Below, piece after piece: positions 16,838 to 24,694 of a stretch of 57,839 bases of DNA. The stretch comes from an uncultured Eubacteriales bacterium (GTDB taxonomy: Bacteria > Bacillota > Clostridia > Oscillospirales > CAG-272). Position 1 is the stretch's first letter; every line of letters starts with the position of its first letter. The translations under genes and the position numbers were made by a program. The stretch is taken from contig URCP01000005.1 in the NCBI GenBank assembly GCA_900546315.1, forward strand, positions 1 through 57,839. The letters are read 5' to 3'. Below the pieces are notes generated by a model that searched no databases, had not been told where the DNA came from, and saw only the letters and a list, made by a program, of their open reading frames with translations.

Positions 16838-18160
16838 TCATTTCAGAAAAACTTCGATAACCGGCACGATGGTGTTAGGTTTGATGACCGGGAGTTTGAA
16901 AACGAGGAGGTTGTCGGCGGTGGAGCGGCCTTCGCTGAAGTGCGAGATGTTCTTTTCTTCGAAGAGGATTTCGCTGCCGTCGTGGAGGAACTGTGCGTAG
17001 TCGACTTTGCCCGCGAAGCCGGGGAGTTCGAGATACTGGAAGGGGTATTCGAAGAGGTGGATGTAGAGGCGTTTGCCGTCTTCGCTCTGGGTGAATTTGC
17101 AGCCGTTCGGGCAGAGGGGGAGGAGGTCGGGTTCTGCCATGGTGCAGCCGTAGATGGAGCGGCTGTTGTATTTCATCCAGCCGGCGTAGGCGGCGAGGGC
17201 GGCTTCGGCGCGGTAGTCGAGGTAGCCGCGGGAGGTGGGACCGACATTCATGAGGAGGTTGCCGCCGATGGAGACGGTGTTGATGAGCATCTGGACGAGC
17301 ATTTCGGGGCTCTTCCAGGTTGTCTCGTCGCGGTGGTAGCCCCAGGAGCCGGAGAAGGTCTGGCAGGCTTCCCATGTGACGAGTTCACCGGTCGTCGCGT
17401 GGCGGACCCATTCCTTCGGCTGGTACTGTTCGGGGGTCCAGAGATCCTGTTCGATTTCGGTGCGGTTGTCGATGATTATGCCGGGCTGGAGGCGGCGGGC
17501 TGTGGCTATGAGCTCTTCAGCTTCCCAGTCATCCTTGCCCTTGCCCTTCATCCATTCCTTGCCGGGAGCGGGCTTGTTGCCGGAGTAGGAGAAGTCGAAC
17601 CAGAGGATATCTATCTTGCCGTAGTTCGTCAGGAGCTCGGTGACCTGATTTCTCATGTACTCGGCGTACTTGTGCATATCGCGGCCTTTCGATTGTTCTT
17701 CGGCGTCGGGATCGTCGCGGCGCGGGTGAAGCATATCAATCGGGAATTCAGGATGATGCCAGTCGATCAGCGAATAGTAGAAGCCGATGTGCAGTCCCTC
17801 GGCGCGGAAAGCGTCGACATACTCGCGGACAAGGTCGCGTCCCGCCGGAGTGTTCGTGCACTTATAATCGGTGTACTGCGAGTCGAACATGCAGAAGCCC
17901 TCATGATGCTTTGTCGTGAGGACGACATACTTCATCCCCGCAGCCTTGGCCTGACGCGCCCATTCCTTCGGGTCGTAGAGGTCGGGATTGAAGTGCTCGA
18001 AGTACTTCTGGTACTTCTCCTCGGGGGTGCGCTCAAAATTCTTCACCCACTCATGGCGCGCGGGAAGCGAATAGAGTCCCCAATGGATGAACATACCGAA
18101 ACGGTCATGTCTGAACCATTCAGTATCGCCGGGAGTTTTTCTCGTTACGTAGCTGGACAT
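16838..18160 (-). CDS. Alpha-L-fucosidase, GH29
   Basis: GH29 enzymes release terminal L-fucose by a retaining mechanism. The 440-residue product has the family segments FGMFIHWGLYS (residues 21-31), KAAGMKYVVLTTKHHEGF (72-89), GLHIGFYYSLIDWH (122-135) and ILWFDFSYSG, whose Asp189 matches the nucleophile. The acid/base is not conserved in position and I cannot place it. There is no signal peptide, so it acts inside the cell. ATG at 18160 lies eleven bases after a perfect AAGGAGG; a longer frame to 18190 would include that site. A divergent AraC regulator starts at 18381, which is the likely controller. A promoter lies at 18288-18316 and a hairpin follows the stop. Confidence 0.9.
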   Translation of the reverse strand: MSSYVTRKTPGDTEWFRHDRFGMFIHWGLYSLPARHEWVKNFERTPEEKYQKYFEHFNPDLYDPKEWARQAKAAGMKYVVLTTKHHEGFCMFDSQYTDYKCTNTPAGRDLVREYVDAFRAEGLHIGFYYSLIDWHHPEFPIDMLHPRRDDPDAEEQSKGRDMHKYAEYMRNQVTELLTNYGKIDILWFDFSYSGNKPAPGKEWMKGKGKDDWEAEELIATARRLQPGIIIDNRTEIEQDLWTPEQYQPKEWVRHATTGELVTWEACQTFSGSWGYHRDETTWKSPEMLVQMLINTVSIGGNLLMNVGPTSRGYLDYRAEAALAAYAGWMKYNSRSIYGCTMAEPDLLPLCPNGCKFTQSEDGKRLYIHLFEYPFQYLELPGFAGKVDYAQFLHDGSEILFEEKNISHFSEGRSTADNLLVFKLPVIKPNTIVPVIEVFLK

Positions 18161-18198
18161 TTTTTCTGTCCTCCTTATAAAAAATTTCACGTAAGTAC

Positions 18199-18227
18199 TT
18201 GCTTTATCGGCGCGGATGGTGTATTAT
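18199..18227 (+). promoter_or_regulatory. Promoter for the AraC gene at 18381
   Basis: TTGCTT (18199-18204), 17-base spacer, TATTAT (18222-18227). It overlaps in opposite direction the leader of the fucosidase. The sequence TACTTGCTT here recurs inverted near 18275-18287, next to the fucosidase -10, giving a symmetrical layout that could hold operator half-sites. Confidence 0.55.
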
Positions 18228-18287
18228 ATATATGTATATGAAAAAAAGGTAAACCGGTAAAAATCACCGCGCCCCGCAAGCAAGTAT

Positions 18288-18316
18288 ATTATATACCATA
18301 CCACGCCGCAAAACAA
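18288..18316 (-). promoter_or_regulatory. Promoter of the fucosidase gene
   Basis: Minus strand TTGTTT (18311-18316), 17-base spacer, TATAAT (18288-18293). It gives a leader of about 120 bases and overlaps the transcript of the divergent AraC gene. Confidence 0.65.
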
Positions 18317-18380
18317 GGTAATATTCAGTAAAAAGTATGGATTTTCCAGCATTTTGCGACCGCGCCAAAAAGGAACAGGC

Positions 18381-19199
18381 ATGATCATAAAAAAGGATTA
18401 CTCACTCTGCGAAAACCTGAACAACATCCAACTGAGAATAATAGACTACGGCCACGCCACCGCCGGCGGCGAATGGGTCGGCAACATCGTCACCCCGCCC
18501 TACGCCCGCCTTTACTACATAATCGGCGGCGACCCATACATAACCATCACAAGCAACGGCAAACATGCGAAAACCCTCTCCCTCGAACCAGGAAAATGCT
18601 ACCTCATGCCCACCGGCTTCTCCTTCCGCTACGCCTGCGAATCAAGCATGGAACAAATCTACTTCCACATAAACCTAACCGACTACAACGGCTCCGACCT
18701 CCTCAGATGCTGCAAAAACATGATGGAATACACCCCGCCCGCAAACATCAAAGACAAACTCATCTCCCTCATGAACACCGACGACCTCTACAGCGGACTG
18801 CTCCTGCGACAAGAACTCTACTCCTCCGTTCTCAGAATGATCGGCGACAACCACGTCGCCCTCACCTCATCCGCCTACTCCCGCTGCGTCCTCCTCGCAA
18901 TCGACTACATCCGCTCCCACCTCTCCCTCAAACTCGGCGTAAAAGAAATCGCCGCCAACTCCTTCGTCTCCGAAAGCACCCTCGCCAAAAAATTCAAATC
19001 CGAAGTCGGAATGACAATCGGCAACTATATCGACGAAACCATCCTCTTCGAATCCGAACAACTCCTCACAAAATCCGAACTCACTGTTCTGCAAATAAGC
19101 GAAAAATTCGGATTCTGCGACCAATTCTACTTCTCCCGACGCTTCAAAGCAAAATACGGCGATACTCCTCAGAAGTACCGCCGGCAAAGACCTATATGA
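18381..19199 (+). CDS. AraC family transcriptional regulator (fucosidase-side)
   Basis: The 272-residue product has an N-terminal cupin-like sensing domain (LEPGKCYLMPTGFSFRY around 70-87) and a C-terminal pair of helix-turn-helix motifs (about 175-272) ending in SEKFGFCDQFYFSRRFKAKYGDTPQKYRR, written here as two parts: SEKFGFCDQFYFSRRF and KAKYGDTPQKYRR. ATG at 18381 follows AAAAAGGAACAGGC. It is divergent from the fucosidase gene and paralogous to the regulator at 20404; the two flank the exported protein at 19317. Codon use is distinctive: AAA, GAA and CAA dominate for Lys, Glu and Gln and C-ending codons elsewhere, unlike the AAG/GAG/CAG of the ABC genes to the left. This hints at different origin or strand bias. 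The ligand is unknown, presumably a sugar. Confidence 0.85.
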   Translation: MIIKKDYSLCENLNNIQLRIIDYGHATAGGEWVGNIVTPPYARLYYIIGGDPYITITSNGKHAKTLSLEPGKCYLMPTGFSFRYACESSMEQIYFHINLTDYNGSDLLRCCKNMMEYTPPANIKDKLISLMNTDDLYSGLLLRQELYSSVLRMIGDNHVALTSSAYSRCVLLAIDYIRSHLSLKLGVKEIAANSFVSESTLAKKFKSEVGMTIGNYIDETILFESEQLLTKSELTVLQISEKFGFCDQFYFSRRFKAKYGDTPQKYRRQRPI

Positions 19200-19218
19200 G
19201 TGCGATGCGCCAGCTTGC

Positions 19219-19258
19219 GGGGGAGAAAGGACCCTTTGAAAAGGGTCCTCTCTCCCCC
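19219..19258 (+). repeat. 40-nt G/C-arm hairpin after the AraC gene
   Basis: GGGGGAGAAAGGACCC, loop around TTTGAAAA, and the complementary arm ending CTCTCCCCC. The hairpin begins 20 bases after the AraC stop and has the same design as the one at 16793-16832. The C-rich run continues to about 19270. Confidence 0.7.
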
Positions 19259-19316
19259 GCCCCCCTCTCTCCCTCAAACTTTATACATTATTGAGGAAAG
19301 AAGCATTATTCTGAAT

Positions 19317-20270
19317 TCACACACTCTTTTTACGGAGGACAGCCACAGCCGCGCACGCCACTGCAAAGGCAGCCACGGATACCGCAAGGGACACGTCGGA
19401 CGTTGCCGCCGCTGGAGTATCAGCCGCCGCGTCAACCGTCTTCACCTCAAGAGGCTTCTCAGACATTCCGGTCCAGATGCGGATGTTGTCTATCTCAGCC
19501 TTAATGAGCTTCGACGCCTTGAAGCAGATCGCGTAAGAATCTATCGTATTCCACTGATCCTGGTTCGCCTGCATATCCGACGCCTTGACGCCGTTGACAT
19601 AAACGGTCGGTCCCTTCTCTATCGAAGTTTCGACACGCACAGTCACCTTGCGATCCTTGAGAAGCATCCCGTCCTCCTGGAACTTGTCCCCGAACAACTG
19701 AGTGATTATAGCCGTATCATCAGTCGCGCGCAGCGGGCAGGTCGTATCATTATAATGAATCCACGAATCCCCGTGCCTCGTCTGGTTGTAACCGTCGCCG
19801 CGGATACGCATATCCACCGTGTTGTAATTGTCGACCCCGTCATAGTTGCAAAGCAGCGACACATACCTCGAAGTATTCCCCGCGTCGCGGTAAGTCACGT
19901 CATACTCATAAGTATAATCCTGATTGCAGACCTTCTTAAGGTAATCGCTGTCCATGATAAGCGCGTAAGAATCCTCACTCGAATCGTCAAGATTATCAAC
20001 GTACAGCTTGCCATCGGCAATCGAGAGCTTCATTGTGAAGGTTCTGAGCCCCTCTGCCTTTGTCCATCCGAGCACATCAAGCGCCTTTTCGGTGCTGGCA
20101 GCTGTTTTCCCCTCGAAATCCTCGCTGTAGATAAGCGTTCCCGCCGGAAGCTTCGAAGCGTCCGGAGCGCTGTCCTGCATAACCCCGGCGGACACAGGTC
20201 CCGCCATCATAGCCGCGCAGACCGTTCCCGCCATAATCATCGACGCGAGTGCCTTGTTCATTCTTTTCAT
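19317..20270 (-). CDS. Exported protein with C-terminal membrane anchor, jelly-roll-like
   Basis: The 317-residue product starts with a signal peptide (MKRMNKALASMIMAGTV, likely cut after GPVSA near residue 28). The mature part, about 30-260, has IYSEDFEGK near its start and ends with IDNIRIWTG, a pattern seen in concanavalin-like (LamG-type) carbohydrate-binding or hydrolase domains. A threonine/alanine-rich linker is followed by a hydrophobic helix and RKKSV, so the protein is probably held in the membrane facing outwards. I do not recognise the family more closely. ATG at 20270 follows CAGGAAAACAAG. It lies between two paralogous AraC regulators and has its own promoter at 20341. A role as a surface glycan-binding protein is inference. 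Confidence 0.6.
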   Translation of the reverse strand: MKRMNKALASMIMAGTVCAAMMAGPVSAGVMQDSAPDASKLPAGTLIYSEDFEGKTAASTEKALDVLGWTKAEGLRTFTMKLSIADGKLYVDNLDDSSEDSYALIMDSDYLKKVCNQDYTYEYDVTYRDAGNTSRYVSLLCNYDGVDNYNTVDMRIRGDGYNQTRHGDSWIHYNDTTCPLRATDDTAIITQLFGDKFQEDGMLLKDRKVTVRVETSIEKGPTVYVNGVKASDMQANQDQWNTIDSYAICFKASKLIKAEIDNIRIWTGMSEKPLEVKTVDAAADTPAAATSDVSLAVSVAAFAVACAAVAVLRKKSV

Positions 20271-20321
20271 CTTGTTTTCCTGCCTTTCATAAAAATATGA
20301 TTCTCTCATCTGTCCGGCTCC

Positions 20322-20339
20322 AACCGGACCTCGTATATC
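20322..20339. promoter_or_regulatory. Small inverted repeat in the leader of the exported-protein gene
   Basis: GTCCGG, a six-base gap and CCGGAC. It lies just downstream of the minus-strand -10, where it could be an operator or a leader hairpin. Confidence 0.4.
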
Positions 20340-20340
20340 A

Positions 20341-20369
20341 ATTATATACTATTGCAGGCAGTTATTCAA
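20341..20369 (-). promoter_or_regulatory. Promoter of the exported-protein gene
   Basis: Minus strand TTGAAT (20364-20369), 17-base spacer, TATAAT (20341-20346), 71 bases before the start codon. It overlaps the region upstream of the divergent AraC gene at 20404. Confidence 0.65.
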
Positions 20370-20403
20370 TGCAATAATGTTCATAAAATATGGAGATTTG
20401 GCT

Positions 20404-21213
20404 ATGCTGTTAAAAACCAACGAACTCTGTGCCGACGCCGTCAACAATATATCGGTAGAAATCCTGATAAGCGGCTATCTGATTGCCGGCACCGAATGGT
20501 ACAAGACCCGCTCTCTCCCGCCGCACTACTCAAAGCTCTACTTCATCCTCGGCGGCGACGCCTACATAATAAGCGGTGGAAAGCGCACCGACCTCCGCCC
20601 CGGACACGCCTACCTCATCCCGTCCGACCTCATCTACGACAATGGCTGCGAAACCGGCATACATTTCCTGTATTTCAACATCCGCCTTGTCAACTCGAGC
20701 GGATACGACTTTCTCGCCGAATACCCATATCCGCTCGAATGCGAATATCCCGCGGAAAAGACGCTCGAACTCGTCTCAAAATATCTCTCCCCCGACCTCT
20801 CCGACTCACTCTCACTGAAATCGGAACTCATGCGCGTCCTGTTAAACCTCCTCTCCGGCGCGCCGGAAGTGAAGCTGACGACGCACCGCTACTCTTCCGA
20901 GGTGTCAAGAGCCCTCGGATACATCCATGAGAACCTGTCGATCAACATGACGACCGGCGACATCTGCAAAGCCATCTTCGCCGCCCGTTCGACACTGAAG
21001 AAAAAATTCTCCGAGGAAGTCGGGATGCCGATCGGCACATACATCGACACCGAAGTCATGTCCGGCTGCCGCCAGCTCCTGATCGAGACGGATATGCAGA
21101 TCTCCCGCATCAGCGAACGCTACGGTTTCTGCGACCAGTTCTACTTTTCAAGGCGCTTCAAGGAAAAGTTCGGCGTGACGCCGCAGAAATACCGGAAAAT
21201 GAACTCGCTCTGA
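20404..21213 (+). CDS. AraC family transcriptional regulator, paralogue of the one at 18381
   Basis: The 269-residue product has an N-terminal sensing domain (LYFILGGDAYI, LRPGHAYLIPSDL around 50-80) and a C-terminal double helix-turn-helix ending SERYGFCDQFYFSRRF plus KEKFGVTPQKYRK. It aligns along its length with the regulator at 18381 (shared LPP/TPPY, YFILGGD/YIIGGD and FCDQFYFSRRF segments). ATG at 20404 follows GGAG by eight bases; an ATG at 20377 lacks a ribosome site. It is divergent from the exported protein at 20270 and probably controls it. The two paralogues may read related sugars. Function beyond that is inference. Confidence 0.85.
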   Translation: MLLKTNELCADAVNNISVEILISGYLIAGTEWYKTRSLPPHYSKLYFILGGDAYIISGGKRTDLRPGHAYLIPSDLIYDNGCETGIHFLYFNIRLVNSSGYDFLAEYPYPLECEYPAEKTLELVSKYLSPDLSDSLSLKSELMRVLLNLLSGAPEVKLTTHRYSSEVSRALGYIHENLSINMTTGDICKAIFAARSTLKKKFSEEVGMPIGTYIDTEVMSGCRQLLIETDMQISRISERYGFCDQFYFSRRFKEKFGVTPQKYRKMNSL

Positions 21214-21244
21214 CACGATTTCCCGCCGGTACAAATCTCCATAC

Positions 21245-21278
21245 AAAAATGTCGCCCGTTCTCACGCGCGACATTTTT
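21245..21278. terminator. Bidirectional terminator between AraC and thioesterase genes
   Basis: An 11-base perfect stem (AAAAATGTCGC with its complement) around a 12-base loop has T-runs on both strands. The genes on either side converge. Confidence 0.85.
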
Positions 21279-21324
21279 AATTCATTATTGATAGTTCATT
21301 GTCAGCCTCACAACAATGAGCTTA

Positions 21325-22038
21325 TCACTCAAGCGTCATGATAGCCTCGACGTTGATCTGACCATCGCTCCGCACCGTGCGGAAATAGTACATACCCTCG
21401 CTCTCGGTCATATACACCTTCAGCACCTCGCCGAGTCTCGCCTCATGTGCGAAGCTGATCCCGAGGGAAGCGACCCGCCGTCCGACCATATCCGGCACGA
21501 AATCACACAGCATATCCGGATAATTCGTGTTATTCATATGATTGTTATAGTCAAGGTCACTGTAAACGATAGTCCTCTCGCCGACCAGAGCCAGATTCAG
21601 CTCCCGCGGGATATGAACCCTCTTCGGCGCGTCGAGCTCAAGCGGCTCGTCGGTTCCGAACCCGAGCTTTATATCCTCGATGCGGTACAGCTTATGATCC
21701 TCAATCCCCACGAGCCCCCAGACCGAGGACGCCTCCGCCATGATCTCGTGACCGCGCCGTATCTGATAGCACCGGTTGAAGCTGACCCCGCGGCTCTCGC
21801 ACCCCCACGACGAAACCTCGATCTCGTCGCCGGCGTAAAGCGGATTATACAGACTCATATTTATCCGGCTGAGCAGAAACGCCCTGCCCTCGTCCCGGAG
21901 CTGCTCATTCGTCGGACCAAGATTCTTCATCTGCAAATTCGCCGTCTCCTGCATATATCTCAGCACAAGAGAAGCCCTCACGAACCCCGCCGGGTCGCAG
22001 TCATGAGTATTGATACGGTATTTTTCCGTCCATTTCAT
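21325..22038 (-). CDS. Acyl-ACP thioesterase (FatA/TE family)
   Basis: These enzymes hydrolyse acyl-ACP to free fatty acid. The 237-residue product has two hot-dog folds: residues 1-125 with THDCDPAGFVRASLVLRYMQ at the start, and 150-237 with DLDYNNHMNNTNY, the motif that carries the Asp-Asn-His catalytic residues. No signal peptide. It lies 86 bases after the aldolase gene on the same strand with a GC-rich inverted repeat between, so it may be partly cotranscribed. The ribosome site GAAAGGA is about 14 bases before the ATG, rather far. In anaerobes such enzymes may help tune membrane lipid composition; that role is inference. Confidence 0.88.
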   Translation of the reverse strand: MKWTEKYRINTHDCDPAGFVRASLVLRYMQETANLQMKNLGPTNEQLRDEGRAFLLSRINMSLYNPLYAGDEIEVSSWGCESRGVSFNRCYQIRRGHEIMAEASSVWGLVGIEDHKLYRIEDIKLGFGTDEPLELDAPKRVHIPRELNLALVGERTIVYSDLDYNNHMNNTNYPDMLCDFVPDMVGRRVASLGISFAHEARLGEVLKVYMTESEGMYYFRTVRSDGQINVEAIMTLE

Positions 22039-22070
22039 AGTTTTGAATCTATCCTTTCCCCGGATTCAAC

Positions 22071-22104
22071 CGCGGCGCCGGAAGAAAGACCTCCCGGCGC
22101 CGCG
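22071..22104. repeat. GC-rich inverted repeat between aldolase and thioesterase genes
   Basis: CGCGGCGCCGG at 22071-22081 pairs with CCGGCGCCGCG at 22094-22104. A T-run follows only on the plus strand, so on the genes' own strand it may only attenuate transcription or protect the 3' end of the aldolase message. Confidence 0.6.
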
Positions 22105-22124
22105 CGTCTGTTTTTTTATGTTAA

Positions 22125-23090
22125 TTAAAGAGTGTTCTGCGAACCAAGAACAGTGGTGATCTTGTGGTAAACCATCTTCTTAACCTCATCGCGGGCGACG
22201 GAGAGGTAAGTACGGGGATCGAACACCTCGGGCTGGTTGTGCATGACGCGGCGGATACCGGCGGTCATAGCGAGACGGATATCGGAGTCGATATTGATCT
22301 TGCAGACTGCCATCTTCGCTGCCTGACGGAGCTCCTCCTCCGGAATACCGATAGCGTCCGGAAGCTTGCCGCCGATGGAGTTGATCTCCTTGACATACTC
22401 CTGCGGAACGCTCGAAGCGCCGTGAAGAACGATCGGGAAGCCCGGAAGTCTCTTAGCGACCTCTTCAAGAATATCAAAACGAAGCGGAGGCGGAACGAGA
22501 ACGCCGTCAGCGTTCCTTGTGCACTGCTCCGGCTTGAACTTATAAGCGCCGTGGGAAGTACCGATAGCGATAGCGAGCGAGTCAACGCCGGTCTTGGTAA
22601 CGAACTCCTCGACCTCTTCCGGACGGGTGTAAGACGAATCAGCCGCGGAAACCTTGACGTCATCCTCAACGCCCGCGAGTCTTCCGAGCTCACCCTCAAC
22701 GACGACGCCATGCGCGTGAGCATACTCAACAACCTTCTTGGTAACAGCGATGTTATCCTCGAAGGAATGATGCGAACCATCGATCATGACAGAAGTGAAT
22801 CCGCCGTCGATGCAAGCCTTGCAGATCTCAAAATCAGCGCCGTGGTCAAGGTGAAGAGCAAGATCAATGCCCGAATCCTTGATAGCAGCCTGAGCAAGCG
22901 CCATCAGATACTCCTGCTTAGCGTACTTTCTCGCGCCGGCGGAAACCTGAAGAATAACCGGAGACTTAGCCTCTCCGGCAGCCTCAGCGATCGCCTGAAC
23001 GATCTCCATATTATTGATGTTGAAAGCGCCGATAGCATATCCGCCAGCGTAAGCCTTCTTGAACATCTCAGTAGTAGTTACAAGTGCCAT
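22125..23090 (-). CDS. fba: Class II fructose-bisphosphate aldolase
   Basis: The enzyme splits fructose 1,6-bisphosphate into dihydroxyacetone phosphate and glyceraldehyde 3-phosphate using zinc. The 321-residue product starts ALVTTTEMFKKAYAGGYAIG and has LALHLDHGAD around 77-86 with the zinc-binding histidine and catalytic aspartate, VMIDGSHH, VEGELGRLAGVED, AIAIGTSHGAYK with the next metal histidine, and IVLHGASSVP with the third. Length and motifs fit class II aldolases of Clostridia. A promoter with TTGAAA and TACAAT lies 80 bases upstream. Downstream, after a GC-rich inverted repeat, follows the thioesterase gene. It is a central glycolytic gene and is likely highly expressed. Confidence 0.93.
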   Translation of the reverse strand: MALVTTTEMFKKAYAGGYAIGAFNINNMEIVQAIAEAAGEAKSPVILQVSAGARKYAKQEYLMALAQAAIKDSGIDLALHLDHGADFEICKACIDGGFTSVMIDGSHHSFEDNIAVTKKVVEYAHAHGVVVEGELGRLAGVEDDVKVSAADSSYTRPEEVEEFVTKTGVDSLAIAIGTSHGAYKFKPEQCTRNADGVLVPPPLRFDILEEVAKRLPGFPIVLHGASSVPQEYVKEINSIGGKLPDAIGIPEEELRQAAKMAVCKINIDSDIRLAMTAGIRRVMHNQPEVFDPRTYLSVARDEVKKMVYHKITTVLGSQNTL

Positions 23091-23170
23091 TGTAAATGAC
23101 CATTCCTTTCATAATATCCACAGCGCCCGGCAAAACCCCCGCGCGCCGCTTTTCATATCATTACTATAAT

Positions 23171-23199
23171 ATTGTACTCCATTCCCACCCCATTTTCAA
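23171..23199 (-). promoter_or_regulatory. Promoter of the aldolase gene
   Basis: Minus strand TTGAAA (23194-23199), 17-base spacer, TACAAT (23171-23176). Confidence 0.7.
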
Positions 23200-23225
23200 C
23201 CCCTTTCCTCAAAAAAAATGTTAAT

Positions 23226-23363
23226 TTTTATAGTCAGAGTTCGTAAGTGCGCCGCCATTCGTCCGCGGCTCATCAGACATCCTGCGTCGCAGAGTTTTAT
23301 AGTCAAGGTTAGCTTGTACGCCGCCGTTTGTCCGCGGCTCATCAGACATCCTGCGCCGCATAG
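23226..23363. repeat. Tandem duplication of a 69-bp unit
   Basis: Unit 1 (23226-23294) and unit 2 (23295-23363) both begin TTTTATAGTCA and share GTCCGCGGCTCATCAGACAT and CCTGCG. They differ at roughly a dozen positions. The pair lies between lrgB and the aldolase promoter, with no open frame of note. GCCG-rich parts may form hairpins. Confidence 0.85.
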
Positions 23364-23372
23364 TTGTTTTTT

Positions 23373-24107
23373 TCAGAAATTTATCATTGAGAACAACGAC
23401 GCGAGGACAACCGTCAGAAGACCGCAGACCGCTATCGACAGACCGCTCATCGCCTCCTGCACCTCTCCGAGCTCAGACGCCCTCGACGTACCCATAGCGT
23501 GCGCGCCTGTCCCGCAGGCGAGCCCCTGCGCCACCGGGTCTTTTATCCTGAACAGACGGAATATGAACTCCGCAGCCACATTTCCGAATATACCGGTAAG
23601 TATGATCACCGCCACCGTCACCGGCGCCAGACCGCCAAGCTCCTCCGACAGCCCCATCCCTATCGCCGTGGTTATCGACTTCGGCAGCATCGTCACATAC
23701 TGCTCATGCGTCAGACCGAAAGCAACAGACAAGCCGAGCACACTTCCAAGACAAGCCACAGTTCCCGAAAGTATCCCGCCGAACACCGCTAGCGGATACT
23801 TCTTAAGATATGACAGCTTCTCGTAAAGCGGTATAGCGAGACAGACCGTCGTCGGCGTCAGCATATTCTGGAAGAACGCCGCCCCGGTTCCGTCAAAGGT
23901 CCCATCCGCCTTCAGCCCGCCGTACATGAAAACATTCGTGTCAATCCCCGTCGCGAGCAATATCGCGATCACCGCGAGACAGGTGACAAGCAGCGGGTTG
24001 AGTATCGCGAGCCGCGTCTTCTTCTGGAGCCACAGCGCGAAAACGTATACCGCCGCCGTCAGGAAAACCCCGAAGAACGACATTCCGGCAACAGCCTCAT
24101 TTATCAT
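23373..24107 (-). CDS. lrgB: LrgB/CidB family membrane protein
   Basis: LrgB-type proteins pair with LrgA-type proteins in the membrane; in Staphylococcus they affect autolysis, and related systems move pyruvate or glycolate. The 244-residue product has many hydrophobic helices with the family segments FFQNMLTPTTVCLAIPLYE (residues 78-96), LPKSITTAIGMGLS and GTGAHAMGTSRASELGE. The ATG at 24107 lies inside the end of lrgA (11-base overlap) and follows GGAG by ten bases, so the pair is cotranslated. Two 69-base repeats follow the stop. The substrate in this organism cannot be told. Confidence 0.88.
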   Translation of the reverse strand: MINEAVAGMSFFGVFLTAAVYVFALWLQKKTRLAILNPLLVTCLAVIAILLATGIDTNVFMYGGLKADGTFDGTGAAFFQNMLTPTTVCLAIPLYEKLSYLKKYPLAVFGGILSGTVACLGSVLGLSVAFGLTHEQYVTMLPKSITTAIGMGLSEELGGLAPVTVAVIILTGIFGNVAAEFIFRLFRIKDPVAQGLACGTGAHAMGTSRASELGEVQEAMSGLSIAVCGLLTVVLASLFSMINF

Positions 24108-24477
24108 TGTGACGTCTCTCCTTTCTCTTTCTCTCCTCGACGCGCATGAGTCCCTCCGCGGTCTTGCCGGTGACGACCATAGTCAGCGGCGTCGTCACGA
24201 GCACGATCACTATTATCGGTATAATGAACCCGCGGTAGCTGTCGAACCCGGAGATCAGCCCCGCCGTCGGCGCGACGAACATTATAGGCATCAGCGCGAT
24301 CAGCCAGTCGCCGACCGCCTTCACCTCATGTATCTTCACGACGCCGGTCATAAGCAGCGCCAGCATCAGAAGAAGTCCGTAAATGCTCCCCGGCACCGGC
24401 AGCGGTATCAACGAGTGCAGCGCCTCCCCCGCAAAGGAGACCGCGAGAATTATCGCTATCTGTTTCAGATGTTTCAT
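24097..24477 (-). CDS. lrgA: LrgA/CidA family membrane protein
   Basis: The 126-residue product has four hydrophobic helices and the family signature LPVPGSIYGLLLMLALL near residues 25-42, the rest ending in a charged tail (ERKRKERRHNDK). LrgA/CidA proteins resemble phage holins and act together with LrgB. The start is preceded by AAAGGATATC. A consensus promoter lies at 24542-24570. It is the first gene of the lrgAB pair; no LytSR-type regulator is adjacent, unlike in Staphylococcus. Confidence 0.88.
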   Translation of the reverse strand: MKHLKQIAIILAVSFAGEALHSLIPLPVPGSIYGLLLMLALLMTGVVKIHEVKAVGDWLIALMPIMFVAPTAGLISGFDSYRGFIIPIIVIVLVTTPLTMVVTGKTAEGLMRVEERKRKERRHNDK

Positions 24478-24541
24478 GATATCCTTTCACAACCGGCGGA
24501 GATCATCTCCGCCATTCAAGCCTCAGATTTTTCCACAGAAT

Positions 24542-24570
24542 ATTGTATCATTTTTGGCGTCCCGTGTCAA
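24542..24570 (-). promoter_or_regulatory. Promoter of lrgAB
   Basis: Minus strand TTGACA (24565-24570), 17-base spacer, TACAAT (24542-24547), 65 bases before the lrgA start. Confidence 0.75.
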
Positions 24571-24652
24571 TACCCCTATAAGACACAAGTATACAAAAAA
24601 GCATACACGGTTTTATTTAGAACGCCGAATTATCAGTGATTTATCTCCGGCC

Positions 24653-24681
24653 TTGACAAACGACACTAGATATGGTATCAT
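24653..24681 (+). promoter_or_regulatory. Promoter of nrdDG
   Basis: TTGACA (24653-24658), 17-base spacer ending ATGG, TATCAT (24676-24681). The spacer and -10 are covered by the first NrdR-like box, and the start region by the second. Confidence 0.8.
24663..24678 (+). promoter_or_regulatory. NrdR box 1 over the nrdD promoter
   Basis: ACACTAGATATGGTAT agrees with the NrdR consensus ACACTATATATTGTGT at 13 of 16 positions by my count. It covers the spacer and the first bases of the -10, so binding would block RNA polymerase. Confidence 0.7.
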
Positions 24682-24694
24682 ATAAGGGCATCCT

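Noticed and set aside
16730..18241. A 503-codon plus-strand open frame opposite the fucosidase gene
   Set aside because: The GH29 motifs are on the minus strand; the plus frame is low-complexity and matches nothing. Long antisense frames are common in this GC-rich codon pattern.
23226..23363. CRISPR array
   Set aside because: Only two adjacent, imperfect 69-bp units with no spacers.
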